Positions 9,207 to 17,857 of a stretch of DNA of 64,000 bases are shown in pieces (within the stretch, counting starts at the first letter, position 1; each line of letters begins with the position of its first letter). Source of the DNA: Nitratiruptor sp. SB155-2 (lineage in GTDB: Bacteria; Campylobacterota; Campylobacteria; Campylobacterales; Nitratiruptoraceae); NCBI RefSeq assembly GCF_000010325.1, contig NC_009662.1, forward strand, positions 1,446,501 to 1,510,500, in the 5' to 3' direction. The notes below the pieces were generated by a model. That model was not told where the DNA came from. It searched no databases and worked only from the letters and a program-made list of their open reading frames with translations. Made by a program: the position numbers and the translations under genes.

Positions 9207-10766
9207 ATGAGTGCAGTTGAGAGTTTTATCAACTACAAAGCAAATACCGGCATGCAGTGTGGGAGCTACTCTATTGATCTGCCGCCACTCAAAGAAAATG
9301 AGCAGTATCGCTTCCATTTTGATGCAACCAAATGTATCGGATGTCACTGCTGTGAAGTGGCATGCAATGAGCAAAACAACAATCCAGCCGAAATTAAATG
9401 GAGAAGAGTCGGAGAGGCAGAAGGTGGAGAGTTTCCAAATGTATTGCAGATGTTTTTGTCAATGAGCTGCAACCACTGCATCGATCCTGCCTGCTTGAAA
9501 GGTTGCCCTACAAACAGTTACATAAAAATAGAAAATGGCATTGTCATCCATGATGATGAAGCTTGCATCGGATGCCAATACTGCACATGGAACTGCCCCT
9601 ATGATGTCCCTGTTTTTCACGAAGAGCGCCATATCGTTACAAAATGTCATATGTGCTATGAACGAATAGAAGCAAATCAGACACCAGCTTGCGTGCAAGC
9701 CTGTCCGGAAGGCGCAATCGAGATAGAAGCTGTCAATATCGATGAATGGTTGGATGGAAAAATTGATAAAGAAGGAAACGCTCCGGGGCTGATTGATGCA
9801 AGAATCACGGGATCTACCACAAGATTTACTCTTCCTAAAAATTTGCCTGAAAAGCTTGAGCCTATGGATAAAGACCTCATCAAGCCAGCCCACAAAGAGT
9901 GGCCGCTTGTCTTTATGACAGTTTTTACCCAAATCAGTCTCATTGGATTTGGAGCCATTTTTTTAGGTGATCTTGCCAGTAAATTCACCGCTTTGCCAAG
10001 CCCAAGTTTTACAATGACATTGGTTGTTTTTTTGTTAAGTGCCATAGGTCTGCCTCTTTCGGCTCTGCATCTTGGACGCCCTTTCAAAGCATTGAGTGCT
10101 ATGAAAAATCTCAAAACCTCATGGCTTAGCCGAGAAGCTGCAGCCCTTGGCGCTTTCACTGCAGGTATGAGTATTGTTGTGCTTTTGTATTATTTGGGTG
10201 TTGATGGATTTTTGAGGCTTTTTATAGAGGCACTGACGCTAGGTATAGGAATCTATGGCATATATGCCCAATCGATGATCTATAGAGTACCAGCCAAACC
10301 AACATGGAACACTGTTTTAACAACCTATACATTTTTTACTACAGGCTATATAGGAACCATACTGTTAGCACTCATTGCAGTTATTGAGGAATGGATCAAT
10401 GTAGCAAATATATTGCTTGTCTTTACAATTTTGCTTGGAGCTTTACAGCTCTATCTCTTTTTAGAATCTCAAAAGATTTATGAACAAGAAAATTATCAGA
10501 TCCAAAAAGCAAAAAAGCTTCTTGAGAGCACTTTTGCAAATCTGTACAGATTTAGAAAAGTATCCCTTCCAGTAGCAGCAGTTGTACTACCACTCTTTGG
10601 CATTGTTGCACTTAATGCAGGTTCAATCGGCTTTGCATTTTTGTTTGTTTTATTGGCAGTTCTTTTAGGATTTTCAAGCGAGATAGCCGGGAGACTCCTT
10701 TTTTATACAACGGCAATAAAAACAGGGATGCCGGGTAACTTTTTTGCTGGTGCTCAGAGACCATAA
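9207..10766 (+). CDS. Four-cluster ferredoxin fused to DmsC-like quinol anchor
   Basis: A 519-residue electron-transfer protein. Residues 38-175 hold sixteen cysteines in four groups (C43/46/49/53, C88/91/96/100, C120/123/126/130, C147/150/162/166), the layout of DmsB-type proteins with four [4Fe-4S] clusters. Residues about 215-515 contain eight or so membrane segments resembling DmsC, which docks to the quinone pool. There is no Tat signal, so the clusters should face the cytoplasm. It is 9 bp upstream of the nitrate reductase gene. I infer that it passes electrons from quinol to NarB and perhaps NirA. DmsB and DmsC are usually separate polypeptides. Confidence 0.88.
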   Translation: MSAVESFINYKANTGMQCGSYSIDLPPLKENEQYRFHFDATKCIGCHCCEVACNEQNNNPAEIKWRRVGEAEGGEFPNVLQMFLSMSCNHCIDPACLKGCPTNSYIKIENGIVIHDDEACIGCQYCTWNCPYDVPVFHEERHIVTKCHMCYERIEANQTPACVQACPEGAIEIEAVNIDEWLDGKIDKEGNAPGLIDARITGSTTRFTLPKNLPEKLEPMDKDLIKPAHKEWPLVFMTVFTQISLIGFGAIFLGDLASKFTALPSPSFTMTLVVFLLSAIGLPLSALHLGRPFKALSAMKNLKTSWLSREAAALGAFTAGMSIVVLLYYLGVDGFLRLFIEALTLGIGIYGIYAQSMIYRVPAKPTWNTVLTTYTFFTTGYIGTILLALIAVIEEWINVANILLVFTILLGALQLYLFLESQKIYEQENYQIQKAKKLLESTFANLYRFRKVSLPVAAVVLPLFGIVALNAGSIGFAFLFVLLAVLLGFSSEIAGRLLFYTTAIKTGMPGNFFAGAQRP

Positions 10767-10775
10767 GGAAAGGAA

Positions 10776-13052
10776 ATGATAGAAAAGATAAAAGACTTTT
10801 TAGGATTTGATGTAAAGCTAGATGAAAATGAGATGGTAGATGACCCAGTTTTTGGTAAGGTGCCAAGAGCAAAAAAGCCTGATTTTTGGGTAAAGTCCAC
10901 CTGTGGATATTGTGGTGTTGGATGTGGGCTATATATTGGCATCAAAGATAATCGTGCTGTCTTTACCAAAGGAGATCCTACTCACCCGGTCAATATCGGC
11001 ACCCTTTGCCCAAAGGGGCTGAGTGAGCATCAGATGCTCTATGCTTCAAATAGAGTCCTTTATCCAAAGATTAAAAAAGGGGGTCGACTCGAAAATGTTG
11101 GCTGGAATGAAGCTTTCAGTGAAGCTGCAAAGCGTATCAAGAAAATCCAATCAACCTATGGCAAAAACAGTTTTGCAGTCATTTCAACTGGACAACTTTT
11201 GACTGAAGAGTTTTACGCTCTTGGCAAGTTTGTGCAACTTGGACTTGATACTAGAAACTACGATGGAAATACGACGCTTTGCATGGCAAGTGCGGTAAGC
11301 GGATACAAGCAAAGTTTTGGAAGCGATGGACCGGTTGCCAGTTATGAGGATATCGCAAAAGCAGAAGTTGTTTTTGTCGTTGGGGCAAATCTGGCAGACA
11401 ATCACCCAATTATCGTACATCATCTGATGAAAAACAGAAAAGATAAAACAGTTGTGGTCGTTGATCCAAGACGCAGCAAAACAAGCCAGCTTGCAGATAT
11501 CTACTTGCCAATCAAACCAAGAACGGATCTGGCACTTTTCAATGGTCTAGCCTACATCATCTGGGAGCAGGGATGGTTCGATGAGAGCTTTATTAAATCC
11601 CGAACCAATGGCTGGAGAGAATTTGTAAAACATATCCAATCCTACAAACCGGCTGAAGTTGCTCATATTACCGGCATTGGGACAAAAATGTTATACCGCT
11701 TAGCGCAACTTTTTGCCAACAACAAAAGCCTCATCTGCTGGACAATGGGCGTCAATCAATCAGCTCAGGGAACCGATACCGTCAGTGCAATCAACAATCT
11801 TGCCCTTATGACAGGCAATATCGGCAAAGAGGGAACGGGAGCTTTTAGCATAACCGGTCAGTGCAACGCCATGGGAACAAGAGAGTTTGGATTTACTTCC
11901 TCAATTCCAGGATATAGAAAGTTTGAAAGTGTTCAAGATAGAAAAGAGTTTGCAAATCTCATCGATGTGCCAGTAGAGTGGATACCAGACCATCGAGGCT
12001 ACAAATATGCCGAAATTATTGAAGCGATAGAAAAAGGGGAAATTAAAGGTCTATGGGTTGTTTGTACCAATCCACTTGTCAGTTTTCCAAATCAAAAAAG
12101 ATTCAGAAAAGCTTTGCAAAAACTGGATTTCTTGCTTGTGCAAGATGCTTTTATGAGTGATACCGCACAATTTGCAGATATTGTCTTTGCGGCGGCTACT
12201 TGGGGCGAAAAGGAAGGATGCTATACCAACAGTGAGCGACGCTGTAACAAAGCCAATAAAGCAGTTGAGCCTCCTGCTATGAGTAAAAGCGATTTTGATA
12301 TCGTTTTGGAATTTAGCAAGTTTTTTGAAAGAAGTGAAAAACTCTTTGGTAACTGGAAGGAGCCAAAAGATGCCTTTGAAGAGATAAGAAAGGTAAGTAG
12401 AGGCAGACTGTGTGATTATAGCGGTATGAGCTATGAAAAGATCGAATCCCTTGGAGGAATACAGTGGCCTTGTAATGAACAGTATCCAGATGGATGCAAA
12501 CGTCTTTATGGTGAAGATATGAAATTTATGCATGAAGATGGGAAAGCTAGATTTATTTGCGCCGAGTTTAAGCCACTGGAAGAAGCGCCAAACAAAGAGT
12601 TTCCATTTATTCTCAATACCGGCAGAACCGTAGAGCATTTCCATACCCGAACCAAAACGGGACAAATCAAGATATTAAACGATTTGGCTCCAGAGGCCTG
12701 GATCGATATCAATCCAAAAGATGCGAAGAGGCTTGGAGTCAAAAACTACGATAGAGTCTGGCTCACAAGCCCTAGAGGCAAAGTTGAAAACCTGGTCGTT
12801 CGAGTGACCCAGCTTGTCGCTCCTGGAACGGTATTTGTGCCATTTCATTACAACACACAACTTATCAATAATCTTACCCAGTCCCTTTTTGATCCGATCA
12901 GTGGTGAGCCGAACTACAAACAAACCACTGTGCAGATTCACTCACAAAAGTGTCCAAAAGGCATTACTCCTACTGTTGCAATAGCAGGAGAACTTGAGCT
13001 TGATAGAAAAGAAACCGAGCAAGAAGTAACTGTAAAAGAGGAGCAACGATGA
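10776..13052 (+). CDS. narB: Assimilatory nitrate reductase catalytic subunit
   Basis: A 758-residue molybdopterin oxidoreductase that reduces nitrate to nitrite in the cytoplasm. The N-terminal [4Fe-4S] ligands are C43, C46, C50 and C78 (CGYCGVGC followed by GTLCPKG). The sequence has no twin-arginine signal. The cofactor-binding middle (TMGVNQSAQGTD, GQCNAMGTREFG) and the C-terminal dinucleotide domain (LNTGRTVEHFHTRTKTG) match the NarB/NasA group. A leader of about 36 residues before the first cysteine is extra compared with minimal members and could contact the ferredoxin-like partner. It overlaps nirA by 4 bp. Formate dehydrogenase-like relatives are the main alternative, but the nirA and narK neighbours favour nitrate. 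Confidence 0.91.
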   Translation: MIEKIKDFLGFDVKLDENEMVDDPVFGKVPRAKKPDFWVKSTCGYCGVGCGLYIGIKDNRAVFTKGDPTHPVNIGTLCPKGLSEHQMLYASNRVLYPKIKKGGRLENVGWNEAFSEAAKRIKKIQSTYGKNSFAVISTGQLLTEEFYALGKFVQLGLDTRNYDGNTTLCMASAVSGYKQSFGSDGPVASYEDIAKAEVVFVVGANLADNHPIIVHHLMKNRKDKTVVVVDPRRSKTSQLADIYLPIKPRTDLALFNGLAYIIWEQGWFDESFIKSRTNGWREFVKHIQSYKPAEVAHITGIGTKMLYRLAQLFANNKSLICWTMGVNQSAQGTDTVSAINNLALMTGNIGKEGTGAFSITGQCNAMGTREFGFTSSIPGYRKFESVQDRKEFANLIDVPVEWIPDHRGYKYAEIIEAIEKGEIKGLWVVCTNPLVSFPNQKRFRKALQKLDFLLVQDAFMSDTAQFADIVFAAATWGEKEGCYTNSERRCNKANKAVEPPAMSKSDFDIVLEFSKFFERSEKLFGNWKEPKDAFEEIRKVSRGRLCDYSGMSYEKIESLGGIQWPCNEQYPDGCKRLYGEDMKFMHEDGKARFICAEFKPLEEAPNKEFPFILNTGRTVEHFHTRTKTGQIKILNDLAPEAWIDINPKDAKRLGVKNYDRVWLTSPRGKVENLVVRVTQLVAPGTVFVPFHYNTQLINNLTQSLFDPISGEPNYKQTTVQIHSQKCPKGITPTVAIAGELELDRKETEQEVTVKEEQR

Positions 13053-14947
13053 TAGAAGAGCTACAAAAAATATATGAGCAACGAAGCAAAAAAATAAACA
13101 AGGTTGAAAAAGTTAAAGCCTCGATGTCACCAAAAGAGGCCTATGAGAGACTTTTGGAAGCGAGTCAAAAAGGATATGACGCGCTTACAAAAGAGGATAA
13201 GTCAGTCTTTTTAAAATATTTTGGACTCTTTGACAAAAACGAGCTTACTCCAAAACAGTTTATGCTTAGAGTGCGTATTCCTGGCGGAAAACTCACTCCA
13301 AACCAGGCAAAAGTTTTAGGTGAAGTGGCAAAAGAGTTTGGCAATGACTATATCGATCTTACAACCAGGATGCAAGTAGAGCTTCGCAATATCTACATTG
13401 AAGATGTACCGGCAACCTTTGCAAAGCTTGAAAGCGTTGGTATCACAACCTATCAAACAGGGATCGACAACCTAAGAAACATAGTTACTGACCCTTTGGA
13501 TGGCTTAGCCTATGACAACTTTTTTGAAAGTTTTCCTATATTAAAGCAGATGCAAGAACTCTTTTTAAAAAAAGAGGAGTGGATAGGTTCGCTTCCAAGA
13601 AAGTTCAATACCTCCATCATCTCTTCCATTACGAATCGATGTAACGCATACGGACATGATGCCTGTTTTGTATTGGCCATAAAAGATGGCATTTATGGCT
13701 ACAATGTCTATTTAGGTGGAAAGGTCGGCAAAATTGCAAAAAGTGCCGATATCTTTTTACAAGCCGATGAGGTAGTTCCCTTTTATGAAAAGCTCATTAA
13801 CTTTTACAAAACCTATGGCTTTCGAGATAACAGAAACAAAAACAGGCTCTACTTTTTGATAGAAGCTGTTGGTATGGATGCTTTTCGAGAGGCTCTAGAG
13901 AAATTTAGTCAAAAAGAGCTTGCGAATGCTGGAGAGACACTGTGTAAGATGGAGCATTTTGATAACAATCAGGGAAGCGTACAGCTTAAAAATGGCTCTT
14001 TTGCTCTGCATGCAATTGTTCCTGGTGGAATTTTTAGTGGATCTGATATGATGGAAGCCTCTACCATAGCCCAAGAAAATGGTGGAGAGATTCGACTCAG
14101 TGTCGAGCAAAATCTTTATATTACCAATATCACCGACCGATCATCCACGCTTTCAAAGCCATTTTTTCAAAAATATAAAAATGTCCACTCACCCTATTTC
14201 AACAACCTCGTGGCCTGTGCTGGGAAAAATGAGTGTAGCTTTGGTGTCATTCCCAATAAACCGGATGCCATAGATATGGCAGATTTTTTGACTCAAGAGG
14301 TTCCCTTGCAAAACTCTAAAATACGCATGTATTGGAGTGGATGCGTTAAGGGGTGTGGCCTACACGAGTGGGGTGATATCGGCTTTGTCGGGGCAAAAGC
14401 AAAAGAGAATGGCCAAATCGTATATGGTGTCGATATTTTACTTGGTGGCAGTCTCGCTAAGAGACAAGGAGCGCAAACTATCCTAAAAGCGATTCCCCTT
14501 CGCTATGCAAAGAATTTGATCAAACAGCTTATGATTGAATATAAAAACCATAAAAAACCTGGTGAGCACTTTGAAAAGTACTATGAAAGGGCTTTTCAAC
14601 CATTCTCAAAAGGAGCCATCGGTTTTTTGATGCTTTTTAATACTCTGCTTGAGAAAGAGGGATTGGAGTATCGATTTAGCCTGGCAAATCATAAACCGAT
14701 TGGCAAGTTCGAACCATTGGAAATCTTTGATTTTGGAAACGAAATCTATCGAAATATCACTACTGAAAAAGCCTATCTTGAAATATATAATTTTCAACCG
14801 GTCGGCTCAACCAAGCCCATCCATCCAAAAAAAATAAAACCAGAGCTTCCTGAAGCCATAGCAGATATCGTTTATAAAATGGTACATCCAAATCCAAATG
14901 AGCGGTATCAGGTGTTTAGTGAACTTGTCAATGAAATTACATTATGA
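13049..14947 (+). CDS. nirA: Ferredoxin-type nitrite reductase NirA
   Basis: A 632-residue siroheme enzyme that reduces nitrite to ammonium with six electrons. The siroheme/[4Fe-4S] ligands are in CAGKNEC (C390, C396) and GCVKGC (C432, C436), the C-x5-C...C-x3-C pattern of the family. Two ferrodoxin-like half-domains of the nitrite/sulfite reductase fold are visible (VRIPGGKLTPNQ and the IVPGGIFSG region). Sulfite reductase is the alternative, but position directly after narB with an ATGA overlap indicates nitrite. It is somewhat longer than cyanobacterial NirA, mainly through a C-terminal extension of about 100 residues. It is the last gene of the operon. Confidence 0.92.
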   Translation: MIEELQKIYEQRSKKINKVEKVKASMSPKEAYERLLEASQKGYDALTKEDKSVFLKYFGLFDKNELTPKQFMLRVRIPGGKLTPNQAKVLGEVAKEFGNDYIDLTTRMQVELRNIYIEDVPATFAKLESVGITTYQTGIDNLRNIVTDPLDGLAYDNFFESFPILKQMQELFLKKEEWIGSLPRKFNTSIISSITNRCNAYGHDACFVLAIKDGIYGYNVYLGGKVGKIAKSADIFLQADEVVPFYEKLINFYKTYGFRDNRNKNRLYFLIEAVGMDAFREALEKFSQKELANAGETLCKMEHFDNNQGSVQLKNGSFALHAIVPGGIFSGSDMMEASTIAQENGGEIRLSVEQNLYITNITDRSSTLSKPFFQKYKNVHSPYFNNLVACAGKNECSFGVIPNKPDAIDMADFLTQEVPLQNSKIRMYWSGCVKGCGLHEWGDIGFVGAKAKENGQIVYGVDILLGGSLAKRQGAQTILKAIPLRYAKNLIKQLMIEYKNHKKPGEHFEKYYERAFQPFSKGAIGFLMLFNTLLEKEGLEYRFSLANHKPIGKFEPLEIFDFGNEIYRNITTEKAYLEIYNFQPVGSTKPIHPKKIKPELPEAIADIVYKMVHPNPNERYQVFSELVNEITL

Positions 14948-14952
14948 AATAT

Positions 14953-15043
14953 AGGACTCCATAAAAAGTAATGTGCATTACAGAAACTATCACGTTAACT
15001 CTTAATGCAAACCTAAAGTATATAGGTTTGGTACTGGAGTCTT
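14953..15043 (+). other. Possible three-way-junction RNA structure after nirA
   Basis: No ORF fits this 218-bp gap. The bases can fold as an outer stem AGGACTCCA (14953-14961) with TGGAGTCTT (15035-15043; one G-U pair), enclosing a short hairpin GTAAT/ATTAC (14968-14981) and a perfect 8-bp hairpin CAAACCTA/TAGGTTTG (15008-15030, loop of 7). Such nesting is more than expected by chance in AT-rich spacer, but no known RNA family is recognised. Strand is uncertain because inverted repeats fold both ways; plus is given because nirA transcription would run through it. Confidence 0.35.
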
Positions 15044-15081
15044 CTTAAAAAATGCTCTATGTAATAAAGATTTAATATCTT

Positions 15082-15113
15082 GTAAGAGGAAATCTAAGAG
15101 TATTTCCTCTTAC
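15082..15113. terminator. Perfect 12-bp hairpin between convergent genes
   Basis: GTAAGAGGAAAT (15082-15093) and ATTTCCTCTTAC (15102-15113) are exact inverted repeats around an 8-base loop. It lies 135 bp after nirA (plus) and 53 bp after the lipoprotein gene (minus), the place for a bidirectional terminator. Neither side has a clear T run, so it is not a textbook intrinsic terminator. It could instead protect 3' ends or belong to the structured element just upstream. Confidence 0.45.
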
Positions 15114-15165
15114 GATGTAACAGAAAAACTTATTTTATCTCTCAATTTTAATATGTTATCTATAG

Positions 15166-15656
15166 TTAATTGGTCTTTTTCTTTAATTGCCTTAATCGAA
15201 TGTCATTCTTAACCTGCTCTATTGTTGTAAACTTCGTCCCATATTTTTTATTATACTCTTCAATTTGAAGAAACTCATTGATTTCATTCAAAGATTTAAA
15301 ATTAGTCCCATGTTCTTTATTATATTGTAATACAGCTTGTTGCGCATATTGATTGGATAAAGCATTCACATCAAGTTTTTGCAATTTTCTAAAGGCCTCT
15401 TCATTTTCCCTTTGTTTTTTTGCATCCATTGCTTCAGTAATTGCAGTAGTCCCTATAACAGCAGGATTTAGAGTCAACTGTGCTCCAACGGCCTGACCTT
15501 GTAAAATATGAGCTGGATTCGTTTTTAAATTAATAGAACTCGCTGCAGTTGATGATAATGCATTGGATATTACACTATCGCTAAATTTCGTGAACATCCA
15601 GTAAAAAGAATGGTTCCAGAAGTAAGTAATATGACAGAAGTAAGGTATTTTCTCAT
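15166..15656 (-). CDS. Putative lipoprotein, signal peptide and body in different frames
   Basis: The ATG at 15656 has a good ribosome site (AAAGGA) and encodes a lipoprotein signal (MRKYLTSVILL..., lipobox FTGC, Cys21), but this frame stops at 15570. A longer frame (-1 relative to it) continues from the overlap to 15166. It has no ribosome site for its own internal ATG at 15597. Joining the frames at A-AAT-TTA (15582-15588) gives about 163 residues. The body is Ala/Gln/Lys-rich and ends with two similar motifs, YNKEHGTNFKSL and YNKKYGTKFTTI. I do not recognise the family. It may be a programmed -1 frameshift, a recent mutation, or a sequencing error; an anchored envelope role is inferred only from the signal. 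Confidence 0.6.
15582..15588 (-). other. In-phase slippery heptamer A-AAT-TTA
   Basis: On the minus strand the codons CGA AAT TTA of the signal-peptide frame place AAATTTA exactly in X-XXY-YYZ phase. A -1 slip re-pairs to AAA TTT and then reads AGC GAT AGT, which is the open frame of the lipoprotein body. The zero-frame stop (TAA, 15570-15572) follows 9 bases later. No obvious downstream pseudoknot is seen; a weak GGA lies about 11 bases upstream. Confidence 0.45.
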
Positions 15657-15700
15657 AAATATCCTTTCTCTGCGGTTTTTTTATATTAAAACAGTTATGT

Positions 15701-15708
15701 ATTTTATA
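15701..15708 (-). promoter_or_regulatory. Probable -10 region of the lipoprotein gene
   Basis: The reverse complement contains TATAAAAT about 45 bp upstream of the ATG at 15656, in a 172-bp noncoding gap (15657-15828) that separates this gene from waaL. The rest of that gap is AT-rich and shows only a weak 5-bp hairpin. Confidence 0.35.
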
Positions 15709-15828
15709 AACTTTTTATTTAATTTAGATTGAAAAGATTTGTAAGTAGTAGTTAGTTTGAAATTGCGATTCACAGCAACTCAAGAAAGCTTGAAAACTGA
15801 CTATAATAATATCCTATTGATAAGAATC

Positions 15829-16986
15829 CTAAACACTTCTTTGTTTCACATATCCATAAAGGAGCGTCAGAATAAAAAGAATTATCGAAATGTGATTTGC
15901 ACTCCAGATCGACCAACTTACCAAAGAGGTTAAAAATATAGCTATAAAAACAGCAGAAACCACTGGTAGAGAAAGATCGAAAAGGTTTTTTATAAACCAA
16001 AGAAATATAAGAAAACCAACAAAACCTATTATGCCACTATCTAAAAAAATCTCTAAAAAGATATTATGAGGATGCTTTGCAATACCTCCTAACATCTTTT
16101 TCTTTTGAGCAAACATAACTGATGATTTCACACCATATCCTGTCAAAATATTTTTTTGCATTCTTTTAATGGTATCCATATAAATATCATATCGTCCTGT
16201 CATTCTGTCACCATGTGGCGAAAAAGTGGTTTTGAAGCTATCGATACGTTGTTTAATTTCTGGAAACGTTACATAAGCCACTAGGGATACACCAGTGATA
16301 ACCAATAGAGTGAATAATATTTCTTTTGAAAAGATTTTTTTCACCTTCAGTCCAGTATAAACAAATAAGGCAGCTAAAAATGAGAGTATCGCCGTACGAG
16401 AAGTTGAAGCAAGTATACCCAAAACAGGGACAACAAAAAAAAATAACTGAATCAGTAAACTGCTTTTACGAGAAAAAAAATCATATATCAAAAAAAAGCT
16501 TATTGCAACAAAAACTTCCCTTAAATGATAATTCGCAGCTTGTGGAATAATTACACCTCTTTTAATGTAATACAATACATCACATCCACAAATCACATTG
16601 GAAATTGTAATAAATTCTGTGAGCACAAGTGAGAAAGCCAATATATATAAAGCACGACGTATTGCAAGCGTTCTATGTGGAGAAAGAGAATATAAAAAGA
16701 GACCTATGAAAAGAGCTGTATAGGAATAAAAAAGAAATACACCAAATTTCTTCCAGGAATACAAAGGAAATTCGGAAAATATTTGCGAAATTGCTACAAA
16801 TACAACAAATATGGACCATCCTTTTACAAGTGGATGTTTTAGGAGCATCTTTAATGCATAAGCATGGACCAGTGAAAGAAAGATAAAAAGGGAAAGGAAA
16901 AAAGCGATATTAAACAGTCCCCTTCCCAAAAAAGCCATGATAAGAATAGTGGGAAAGAGATAGGTTAATACATCGAATCTACTCAT
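15829..16986 (-). CDS. waaL: O-antigen ligase-like membrane protein (WaaL/Wzy_C family)
   Basis: A polytopic protein of about 385 residues with some ten hydrophobic segments. It has the large periplasmic loop of the O-antigen ligase family near the middle, containing GRYDIYMDTIKRM, GYGVKSS and the HPHNIFLEIFLDSG signature. Family members join O-chain or other glycans to lipid A-core at the periplasmic face; polymerases share the domain, so exact activity is open. The ATG at 16986 is preferred because it follows the preceding stop (TAG) by one base. A TTG at 17004 would extend the protein by six residues. It is the last gene of the LPS-core operon. Confidence 0.82.
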   Translation of the reverse strand: MSRFDVLTYLFPTILIMAFLGRGLFNIAFFLSLFIFLSLVHAYALKMLLKHPLVKGWSIFVVFVAISQIFSEFPLYSWKKFGVFLFYSYTALFIGLFLYSLSPHRTLAIRRALYILAFSLVLTEFITISNVICGCDVLYYIKRGVIIPQAANYHLREVFVAISFFLIYDFFSRKSSLLIQLFFFVVPVLGILASTSRTAILSFLAALFVYTGLKVKKIFSKEILFTLLVITGVSLVAYVTFPEIKQRIDSFKTTFSPHGDRMTGRYDIYMDTIKRMQKNILTGYGVKSSVMFAQKKKMLGGIAKHPHNIFLEIFLDSGIIGFVGFLIFLWFIKNLFDLSLPVVSAVFIAIFLTSLVSWSIWSANHISIILFILTLLYGYVKQRSV

Positions 16987-16987
16987 T

Positions 16988-17857
16988 CTAAAGAAAATTT
17001 TCAATTTTTTTCAATCCTTTCTCTATATCGATATTTTCATAATAGTTTCCTACTGCCAACAAATTCTTTTTCGAAGGTGATTGGAATTGTACTTCATCCC
17101 AAATGGCCGTACTCCATGGTCCAAAGGGAGCGGAAACGATCCAATTTGTCGCTCCAAATATCCCAATAGTCGGTGTTTTTTGAACTGCTGCAATATGCAT
17201 GGGAGCGGAATCTGTTGAAATGCATAAATAGGCCTCTTTTAACACTCGTTTTAAATCCCCAATTGAGGTTTTTCCTGCAATTACCTCTTTTGCCCCGACA
17301 ATATGCTTTGCAACCTCTTGGACATACTCTTTTTCATTACTATCTCCAGTCAAGATAAAAGGTAACCCAAATCTTGTATATAAAATCTGGCTAATTTCTT
17401 TCCATTTATGTATAGGAAGTCGTTTCGAGATCCATTTTGGACTTGAACCAGTATTTAAAACGATATATGTAGGCTCTTTCTTTTTAAAAGTTGTATCTAG
17501 AGATTTCAAGTAAGTAGCTTTCTTTGCAATATCATAAAAAATATGTGTTACACTTTGATTGAAAGAGACACCCTCATTTCCTATATGATGAAAAAAAAAC
17601 CGAATAAACTTACTTCGGTCGTTATTTTGTAAATCGATAAAACATGATACCTTTCTTCGTTTCATTTCCCAAATAAATTTGGCTATATCCAATACATTTT
17701 TACTTTTCAAAACGACTATTTCATCAAATTCATCTTTTAATAACTCATATCCTATTGGTGAAGTCAAGATCACCGGTTTTTGTTCGAATGCATGTAAAAC
17801 AGGAATAGAAGCAGCAATATCCCCAAGCGCACTAAATCGATACACTCCGATTTTCAT
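16988..17857 (-). CDS. Glycosyltransferase family 9 (heptosyltransferase-like)
   Basis: A 289-residue GT9 protein of the WaaC/WaaF/WaaQ type, probably acting on the cytoplasmic side of the inner membrane during LPS core assembly. The N-terminal RFSALGDIAASIPVLHA is the characteristic GT9 start. The C-terminal donor-binding region shows STDSAPMHIAAVQKTPTIGIFG. It is shorter than classical heptosyltransferases (about 320-350). Acceptor and exact sugar are unknown; this is the second GT9 in the operon. It overlaps the SGNH-like gene by 4 bp and is followed one base later by waaL. Confidence 0.82.
   Translation of the reverse strand: MKIGVYRFSALGDIAASIPVLHAFEQKPVILTSPIGYELLKDEFDEIVVLKSKNVLDIAKFIWEMKRRKVSCFIDLQNNDRSKFIRFFFHHIGNEGVSFNQSVTHIFYDIAKKATYLKSLDTTFKKKEPTYIVLNTGSSPKWISKRLPIHKWKEISQILYTRFGLPFILTGDSNEKEYVQEVAKHIVGAKEVIAGKTSIGDLKRVLKEAYLCISTDSAPMHIAAVQKTPTIGIFGATNWIVSAPFGPWSTAIWDEVQFQSPSKKNLLAVGNYYENIDIEKGLKKIENFL

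Noticed and set aside
15770-15830. Short hairpin TCAAG/CTTGA downstream of waaL as a terminator
   Set aside because: The stem is only five base pairs and no T run follows on the minus strand.
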